From Methylococcales bacterium (lineage in GTDB: Bacteria > Pseudomonadota > Gammaproteobacteria > Methylococcales > UBA1147), in assembly GCA_024958995.1 (NCBI GenBank), contig JANXGZ010000107.1:1-7038 (forward strand): DNA of 7,038 nucleotides. Reading direction: 5' to 3'. This document shows, piece after piece, positions 1 through 4,528 of this stretch. The notes below the pieces were generated by a model. It made no database searches. It was not told the DNA's origin and saw only the letters and a program-made list of their open reading frames with translations. Numbering within the stretch: position 1 is the first letter of the stretch; every line of letters starts with the position of its first letter. A program made the position numbers and the translations under genes.

Positions 1-648
1 AATCTTGACACCATCCTGATCCCGAAAACCGGAACGCCGGGTGACGTCTACATGGTGGACGCGATGCTGACTCAGATCGAGGAAGCCATGGGGCTGAAAA
101 AGCAGATCGGCATCGAATGCCTGATCGAAACGGCTCTGGGCATGGCCAATGTCGAGGCCATCGCCACCTCCAGTAAGCGTCTTGAAGCACTGCACTTTGG
201 GGTCGCAGATTACGCTGCGAGCAACCGCGCCAGAACCACCAATATTGGCGGATTGAACCCTGACTATCCGGGAGATCAATGGCATGCAGCACTGACCCGG
301 ATGACCGTTGCATGTCGTGCATTCGGGCTTCGTCCAATTGACGGTCCGTTCGGTGATTTCAAAGACCCGGATGGCTATGTGCTGGCGGCGAAACGTGCCG
401 CGGCCCTCGGGTTGGAAGGCAAATGGGCGATCCATCCCTCCCAGGTAGCACTCGCAAACGATGTTTTTTCACCCCCGCCGGCAGAAGTCGACAAGGCCAA
501 ACGGATTCTTATCGCTCTTGAAGAAGCTGCTGCACAGGGCAAGGGTGCAGCATCACTCGATGGCCGGCTGATTGACGCCGCTTCTGCCCGTATGGCGGAT
601 AACGTGGTTCGTGCAGCCGCTGCGATTGCGGCCAAGTCGGCAAATTAA
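1..648 (+). CDS. mcl: Malyl-CoA lyase, 3' part (5' end outside the window)
   Basis: Malyl-CoA lyase cleaves (S)-malyl-CoA to acetyl-CoA and glyoxylate in the cytoplasm, the last C4 step of the serine cycle. The frame is open from base 1, so this is a C-terminal fragment of 215 residues. From memory of the roughly 324-residue Methylorubrum extorquens enzyme, about 100 N-terminal residues are missing. It is a CitE/HpcH-aldolase TIM barrel. Fragment residues 41-47 (LIETALG) hold Glu43 and 67-73 (GVADYAA) hold Asp70, the two Mg2+ ligands of the family. GLRPIDGPFGDF (about 104-115), KWAIHPSQ (about 141-148) and the C-terminal LDGRLID with Asp187 are near-diagnostic for Mcl rather than citrate lyase beta subunit. 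The segment after GGLNPDY is shorter than in the remembered M. extorquens protein. mtkA follows after 21 nt, presumably in the same transcript. Confidence 0.95.
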   Translation, partial: NLDTILIPKTGTPGDVYMVDAMLTQIEEAMGLKKQIGIECLIETALGMANVEAIATSSKRLEALHFGVADYAASNRARTTNIGGLNPDYPGDQWHAALTRMTVACRAFGLRPIDGPFGDFKDPDGYVLAAKRAAALGLEGKWAIHPSQVALANDVFSPPPAEVDKAKRILIALEEAAAQGKGAASLDGRLIDAASARMADNVVRAAAAIAAKSAN

Positions 649-654
649 CTACAC

Positions 655-660
655 AAGAGG
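655..660 (+). promoter_or_regulatory. Ribosome binding site of mtkA
   Basis: AAGAGG lies 9 nt before the GTG at 670 and supports that non-ATG start. The nearby ATG at 665 is in another frame and soon meets a stop, whereas the GTG frame begins MDIHEYQAKE, the standard N-terminus of succinyl-CoA synthetase beta-type proteins. Confidence 0.7.
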
Positions 661-669
661 TGGCATGCT

Positions 670-1845
670 GTGGACATCCATGAGTATCAGGCAAAAGAAA
701 TTCTGGCAGAGTATGGAGTTCCTGTCGGAAAGGGCGGGCTAGCTTATAGTCCAGAGCAGGCCGTTTATCGGGCCAAGGAAATCGGCGGTGAGGTCTGGGC
801 AGTAAAGGCGCAGATTCATTCCGGAGCACGGGGTAAGGCCGGCGGTATCAAAATCTGCAAGACCGATGACGAGATTTTTTCCTCGGCGGACGAATTGCTG
901 GGCAAGACACTGGTGACCCACCAGACTGGTCCGCAAGGGAAAATCTGTTCCCGGCTTTACATTGAAGCGGGTACTGATATTGACCGCGAAATCTATTTCA
1001 GCCTGGTTGTTGATCGCGCCCACGAGAGGGTAGTGCTCATTGCCTCGGCGGAAGGCGGGATGGAAATCGAGGAACTTGCCGAAACCAATCCCGATGCGAT
1101 TCTCAAGGTTTATGTTGAGACTGCTGTTGGCATGTTGGATTTCCAGGCGAGAGAACTGGCGTTTGCATTGAATATCCCGAAAAGCGCAATGAGCCAAGCT
1201 GTCGCAACGATCAAGGGATGTTACAGAGCCATGGTCGAACTCGATGCCAACATGGTTGAAATCAATCCGCTGGTGATTACCAAGGATGGCAATCTGATCG
1301 CACTGGACGCCAAGATGGGTTTCGACGAAAATGCCTTGTATCGCCAGCAGCGCATCGGTGAATTGCGCGACAAATCACAGGAAGATCACCGCGAAACGGC
1401 AGCATCGGACCGGGGTTTGAACTACGTCGGTCTGGATGGCGATATCGGTTGCATGATCAATGGAGCCGGTCTTGCAATGGCCAGCCTCGATATGATCAAG
1501 CTGGCCGGAGGAGAACCAGCGAATTTCCTCGATATCGGTGGTGGAGCCACTCCGGACCGGGTTGAGAAAGCATTCCGTCTGGTTCTAGATGACGACAATG
1601 TTGTCGTGATGCTCGTCAACATCTTTGCCGGGATCAACCGCTGCGACTGGGTTGCAGAGGGCGTGGTTCGGGCCGCCAAGAAACTTAATATCAAGATCCC
1701 GTTGATCGTGCGCCTGTCTGGCACCAATGTCGAGGAGGGTCGCAAGATCATCATCGACAGCGGATTACCGATCATCACGGCAGAGACTCTAGCGGAAGCC
1801 GCAAATAGGGCTGTGGAAGAACGAAACAAGGCGGTTGGACAATAA
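670..1845 (+). CDS. mtkA: Malate-CoA ligase (malate thiokinase), beta subunit
   Basis: With MtkB it forms the ATP-dependent enzyme that joins malate and CoA to give malyl-CoA, ADP and phosphate. The protein has 391 residues, normal for the family, and starts at GTG. An N-terminal ATP-grasp domain (about 1-235) contains the nucleotide-binding stretch VKAQIHSGARGKAGG (45-59) and the Mg2+ site with Glu197 in VEINP and Asp213 in ALDAKM. The C-terminal CoA-ligase domain (about 250-391) contains LDIGGGA (287-293), GINRCDWVAEGV (321-332) and VRLSGTNVEEG (347-357). The alternative is the paralogous SucC of the TCA cycle. MtkA is preferred because GINRCDWVAEGV and RLSGTNVEEG match MtkA as I remember it rather than SucC (GIVRCDLIADG, RLEGNNAE), and because mcl sits directly upstream. 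mtkB follows after 21 nt, so the subunits are very likely cotranscribed. Confidence 0.95.
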   Translation: MDIHEYQAKEILAEYGVPVGKGGLAYSPEQAVYRAKEIGGEVWAVKAQIHSGARGKAGGIKICKTDDEIFSSADELLGKTLVTHQTGPQGKICSRLYIEAGTDIDREIYFSLVVDRAHERVVLIASAEGGMEIEELAETNPDAILKVYVETAVGMLDFQARELAFALNIPKSAMSQAVATIKGCYRAMVELDANMVEINPLVITKDGNLIALDAKMGFDENALYRQQRIGELRDKSQEDHRETAASDRGLNYVGLDGDIGCMINGAGLAMASLDMIKLAGGEPANFLDIGGGATPDRVEKAFRLVLDDDNVVVMLVNIFAGINRCDWVAEGVVRAAKKLNIKIPLIVRLSGTNVEEGRKIIIDSGLPIITAETLAEAANRAVEERNKAVGQ

Positions 1846-1851
1846 AATCAC

Positions 1852-1857
1852 AGGGGA
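1852..1857 (+). promoter_or_regulatory. Ribosome binding site of mtkB
   Basis: AGGGGA is placed 9 nt before the ATG at 1867, inside the short mtkA-mtkB gap. This fits independent translation initiation within one operon transcript. Confidence 0.6.
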
Positions 1858-1866
1858 ATAAAAGCC

Positions 1867-2757
1867 ATGGCTATTATGATTGACGAAACAACGCCTGTGA
1901 TCGTGCAGGGGTTTACCGGCAAGATCGGGAGCTTTCATGCGGAGGACATGATCAACTACGGCACCAATATCGTTGGGGGGGTAACCCCTGGCAAGGGTGG
2001 CACCACGCATCTGGGCAAGCCGGTGTTTAACACGGTTAAAGATGCAGTCAATGCTACGGGAGCGACCGCGAGTATCCTGTTCGTTCCGCCGCCGTTCGCA
2101 GCGGATTCCGTGATGGAAGCTGCAGACGCCGGCATCAAGGTCTGCGTTGCAATTACCGACGGGATTCCGACCCAGGACATGATGCGTGTCAAACGCTACA
2201 TGCGGCGTTACAAGAAGGAAGACCGAATGCATCTGACCGGTCCCAATTGTTCCGGTACCATCAGCCCGGAACGGGCTATGCTCGGGATCATGCCCGGCCA
2301 CATTTACATGCGTGGGGACATAGGCATTGTGGGTCGTTCCGGGACCCTTGGCTACGAGGCTGCGTCGCAGATGAAGAAACTAGGTATCGGGATTAGCACC
2401 TCGGTCAGTATTGGCGGGGACCCGATCAACGGCAGTTCACACCGGGATATTCTAGAGATGTTCGAACAGGACCCGGAAACCAAGGCAGTAATGATGATCG
2501 GTGAAATTGGTGGACCGCAGGAAGCCGAGGCTGGCTATTTTTCTCGCGATCACATGACAAAACCGCTGGTTGCTTACATCGCCGGATTGACGGCGCCCAA
2601 GGGACGTCGGATGGGGCATGCGGGTGCGATTGTTTCCGGGAGTGGTGAGAGTGCCGCTGAAAAGGTCGCAATCCTGAAGGAATGTGGGGTATACATCGCT
2701 CCGACCCCGTCTGAGCTGGGCACGACAATGGCGGAAGTTCTCGCCAAGGCCGGCTGA
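1867..2757 (+). CDS. mtkB: Malate-CoA ligase (malate thiokinase), alpha subunit
   Basis: This is the catalytic alpha subunit of malyl-CoA synthetase, homologous to SucD, with 296 residues (family norm about 290-300). The N-terminal Rossmann-type CoA-binding domain has GFTGKIGSFHAEDMI (15-29) and the loop GGVTPGKGG (37-45). VPPPFAADS (73-81) and ITDGIP (96-101) follow. GPNCSGTISP (125-134) leads into the ligase domain with GIVGRSGTLGYEA (153-165) and GGDPINGS (183-190). His251 in RRMGHAGAIVSG is the phosphohistidine that carries phosphate between the nucleotide and acyl sites. No essential motif is missing. Pairing with mtkA and linkage to mcl argue for malate rather than succinate as substrate, although sequence alone does not exclude some succinate activity. 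A hairpin with a T-run lies about 80 nt after the stop, so the mcl-mtkA-mtkB transcript probably ends there. Confidence 0.95.
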   Translation: MAIMIDETTPVIVQGFTGKIGSFHAEDMINYGTNIVGGVTPGKGGTTHLGKPVFNTVKDAVNATGATASILFVPPPFAADSVMEAADAGIKVCVAITDGIPTQDMMRVKRYMRRYKKEDRMHLTGPNCSGTISPERAMLGIMPGHIYMRGDIGIVGRSGTLGYEAASQMKKLGIGISTSVSIGGDPINGSSHRDILEMFEQDPETKAVMMIGEIGGPQEAEAGYFSRDHMTKPLVAYIAGLTAPKGRRMGHAGAIVSGSGESAAEKVAILKECGVYIAPTPSELGTTMAEVLAKAG

Positions 2758-2833
2758 ATCCGAGAATGGTTTTGGTCGCTGTCCAAAGTGCCTAGCTACA
2801 GGGCCGCGAATTTGGCGAGCGGGCGATCAGATT

Positions 2834-2878
2834 AAGGGAGGCATTCGGAATCCCCCGGATGCCCCTTCTCCGTTTTTT
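2834..2878 (+). terminator. Probable Rho-independent terminator of the mcl-mtkA-mtkB operon
   Basis: GGCATTCGG (2840-2848) pairs with CCGGATGCC (2855-2863) in a 9-bp stem with one T-G wobble and a 6-nt loop. After a two-base bulge the stem can extend by AAGG (2834-2837) with CCTT (2864-2867). A run of six T (2873-2878) follows 5 nt after the extended stem. The gap between stem and T-run makes it less than ideal, but the position just downstream of mtkB fits. Confidence 0.6.
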
Positions 2879-2968
2879 ATACCCTGTCGGGTTTTGGGTT
2901 TGCAGCCATTTTGGGAATTTCTTGGTTGTCCGATCGTTCCTCCTCGAAGCCCCGGTGGGAGAATTTCA

Positions 2969-2997
2969 TTGATTGATCCATCGAAAATTTCTATAAT
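2969..2997 (+). promoter_or_regulatory. Putative sigma70 promoter of the aminotransferase gene
   Basis: TTGATT (2969-2974) and a perfect TATAAT (2992-2997) are separated by exactly 17 nt. Transcription would start near 3003-3005 and leave an untranslated leader of about 107 nt. Its place downstream of the mtkB terminator makes it a sensible independent promoter for the next gene. No operator could be identified with confidence. Confidence 0.6.
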
Positions 2998-3023
2998 TAA
3001 GAGTTAAGATTTTGATTTATAGA

Positions 3024-3056
3024 CTCAGGCCGGGGCTGGTTCCTATTTCCGGTGAG
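3024..3056 (+). other. Stem-loop in the leader of the aminotransferase mRNA
   Basis: CTCA (3024-3027) plus CCGG (3030-3033) can pair with CCGG (3049-3052) plus TGAG (3053-3056), leaving a GG bulge and a 15-nt loop. It falls near the start of the predicted leader transcript, about 45 nt before the Shine-Dalgarno site. No T-run follows, so it is not a terminator. It matches no riboswitch class I recognise and could be an mRNA-stabilising hairpin or chance. Confidence 0.35.
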
Positions 3057-3100
3057 AAACTAGTCCATTGATTCTTTGTTTTCAGTAATTTAACAGTTTT

Positions 3101-3106
3101 AGGAGG
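3101..3106 (+). promoter_or_regulatory. Strong ribosome binding site of the aminotransferase gene
   Basis: A consensus AGGAGG sits 5 nt before the ATG at 3112. It is the best Shine-Dalgarno sequence in the window, fixes the start codon and suggests high expression. Confidence 0.8.
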
Positions 3107-3111
3107 TTTAG

Positions 3112-4335
3112 ATGTCGATTTTCCCGCCGTTAGAAATCCCGAATACGCTGGCAGCTGGTCCCGGTCCCGGAAACACTGACCCAAGAGTTCTTGAAAGATT
3201 TGCCCAGACCGGTGTTGCGGACCATATGCAGAAAGACGTTCTTAGGGGTATGGTCGAAGCGAAGGAAATGCTTCGGACCGCGTTTGGTACCCAGAATGTT
3301 TACACCTACGGTGTTGGTGGAACCGGGTTTAGCGGCCTCGATTGTGTCTTCAGCATGATCTTGCCGGGTGATAAGGTCGTTGCCTTCGTCAATGGGACGT
3401 TTAGCGGTATCGACGGTCAGTCGATCCGGATGAAAGCGTCGACCCGCGAGGAACTGGCTGCGAATCCTATCGATCCCCAGCCTGAAAGCGTCACCATCGT
3501 GAACGTTGCCCACGGTCAGTCGGTTAGCGGCGATGTTGTCGAAGCAGCTCTTGCAGATCACAAGCCGATGTGGGCATTCATGGCTCACTGGGAAACCGGC
3601 AGTGGTCGTATCAATGATCTCCAGGGATTCAACGATGCCTGTGCCAAGCACGGTGTCATGGGCATTGTTGACGTAGTGTCCAGTCTCGGCGTTGCCGACT
3701 ACGATATTGATGCTTACCCAGCCATCGTTGCATGGGCCTCGTGTCCACAGAAAGGTGTATTGAGTCTGCCGTTGACCTATGCTCCGGTTTCTTTTCGGGA
3801 CGAAGCGATCGAAGTGGTCAAGCAGCGCGGCGCTTATACTTATGTTCATCACCCGGTTCTTGAAGGACGGCACTGGGGTATCGTGGATGGCAAGGATGTG
3901 GGTGCTGGCGGTTACCACAGAACTCATTCGGGGTATGCAATTGCCGCCTTCCATGAGGCTCTACGTATTCTGCTGACTCACGGCCGTGCTCAGAAAGCCG
4001 CAGATTACGAATACCATGAAAAGGCCCTGAGACAGGCTGTTCAGGCCATGGGCTGTGAAGTTACGTCAAACATGACTAGCCTGTTGGTTCTGAATCTGCC
4101 GGGCGATCTGGCGGGGCGTGAGAAGGAGTTGGTCGGGGGTTGCCGTGCTGAAGGTTTTGGTATCTGGCCGACCCTGTCCGAACCGGTTCAGGTCCGTATC
4201 GGAATCCTCAACCAGTTGACCGTGGAAGCGATCACCCAGATCGCGGGTCTATTTGCTGACGCGATGTTGAAAATGGGAGCTGATTTCAACAAGGACGAAG
4301 TTATGAACCAACTCAAGGCCTACTATACAGGCTAA
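3112..4335 (+). CDS. Class V PLP aminotransferase, probable serine-glyoxylate aminotransferase (atypical)
   Basis: Seen: a 407-residue fold-type I aminotransferase of the alanine/serine-glyoxylate (AGXT) group. Near the N-terminus are AAGPGPGNTDPRVL (14-27) and the PLP-phosphate loop YGVGGTG (66-72). HWETGSG (159-165) replaces the usual H-N-E-T-S-T-G. Asp187 in VDVVSSLG should contact the PLP pyridine nitrogen, and Lys214 in CPQKG is the Schiff-base lysine. Tyr268 and Thr271 (YHRT) match the cross-subunit phosphate contacts, and Arg362 in VRIG is the carboxylate-binding arginine. The catalytic set is therefore complete. Inferred: in the serine cycle it would convert serine plus glyoxylate to hydroxypyruvate plus glycine, using the glyoxylate made by Mcl next door. 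It differs strongly from remembered methylotroph SgaA, so alanine-, aspartate- or ureidoglycine-glyoxylate transaminase activity remains possible; no symbol is assigned. It has its own promoter, a strong ribosome binding site and a terminator, so it is probably monocistronic. Confidence 0.8.
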   Translation: MSIFPPLEIPNTLAAGPGPGNTDPRVLERFAQTGVADHMQKDVLRGMVEAKEMLRTAFGTQNVYTYGVGGTGFSGLDCVFSMILPGDKVVAFVNGTFSGIDGQSIRMKASTREELAANPIDPQPESVTIVNVAHGQSVSGDVVEAALADHKPMWAFMAHWETGSGRINDLQGFNDACAKHGVMGIVDVVSSLGVADYDIDAYPAIVAWASCPQKGVLSLPLTYAPVSFRDEAIEVVKQRGAYTYVHHPVLEGRHWGIVDGKDVGAGGYHRTHSGYAIAAFHEALRILLTHGRAQKAADYEYHEKALRQAVQAMGCEVTSNMTSLLVLNLPGDLAGREKELVGGCRAEGFGIWPTLSEPVQVRIGILNQLTVEAITQIAGLFADAMLKMGADFNKDEVMNQLKAYYTG

Positions 4336-4344
4336 ATCAGATTG

Positions 4345-4362
4345 TCCCGCTGACTCGCGGGA
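4345..4362 (+). other. Small perfect hairpin just after the aminotransferase stop codon
   Basis: TCCCGC (4345-4350) and GCGGGA (4357-4362) form a perfect 6-bp stem with a 6-nt loop, 9 nt after the stop codon. It lacks a T-run on either strand, so it is not a terminator by itself. It may assist the terminator just downstream or protect the mRNA 3' end. Confidence 0.4.
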
Positions 4363-4372
4363 AAGAACTAGG

Positions 4373-4406
4373 GGGGTAGTGGCCGGGAGGTCAATACCCC
4401 TTTTTT
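4373..4406 (+). terminator. Rho-independent terminator of the aminotransferase gene
   Basis: GGGGTA (4373-4378) pairs with TACCCC (4395-4400). Inside it, after one G/A mismatch, TGGCC (4380-4384) pairs with GGTCA (4389-4393) around a GGGA tetraloop of the stable GNRA type. Six T (4401-4406) follow the stem at once. This is the clearest terminator in the window. It acts on the + strand only, because the opposite strand has no T-run after the stem. Confidence 0.85.
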
Positions 4407-4528
4407 ATTACCCGCTCAAATCGGTCGATGTTTGATCAATCACGCAGTCTTTACGTATTGCCCAGGGCTTTCTCCGGCCCGAAATAACTGCCGGTTCAAA
4501 CTTCAGGTATTTTCGGATGCTTTTGTTC

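Larger units (their letters stand above)
2758..3111 (+). other. Intergenic region between mtkB and the aminotransferase gene
   Basis: This 354-nt gap holds no convincing gene. An out-of-frame ORF that starts inside mtkB runs through it to 3007, but its product shows no recognisable motif. In order the gap contains a probable terminator for the mtk operon (2834-2878), about 90 nt in which I see no clear signal, a sigma70-like promoter (2969-2997), and a roughly 110-nt AT-rich leader with one stem-loop (3024-3056) ending in a strong Shine-Dalgarno sequence. It therefore separates two transcription units although all genes serve one pathway. Confidence 0.7.

Noticed and set aside
665..667. ATG as an alternative start for mtkA
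   Set aside because: It is out of frame with the conserved protein and its frame closes within about 30 codons. The GTG at 670 gives the expected N-terminus.
670..2757. sucC-sucD (succinyl-CoA synthetase) instead of mtkA-mtkB
   Set aside because: The direct linkage to mcl and the MtkA-type motifs (GINRCDWVAEG, RLSGTNVEEG) favour malate-CoA ligase. Side activity with succinate cannot be excluded.
2684..3007. A 107-codon + strand ORF spanning the mtkB 3' end and the intergenic region
   Set aside because: It starts inside mtkB in another frame, runs through the probable terminator and the promoter elements, has no ribosome binding site, and its product shows no recognisable motif.
3068..3096. 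Second promoter with TTGATT at 3068-3073
   Set aside because: At 17-nt spacing the -10 would be TAACAG, and the better TAATTT lies only 12 nt away. It would also leave almost no leader before the Shine-Dalgarno sequence.
3130..3954. A 274-codon - strand ORF opposite the aminotransferase gene
   Set aside because: It is antisense to a gene with a complete catalytic motif set. Its translation has no domain signature, so it is a by-product of the codon pattern of the real gene.
4474..4494. Hairpin CCGGC/GCCGG as a terminator for ppc
   Set aside because: The stem is only 5 bp with an 11-nt loop, and no T-run follows it on the - strand.
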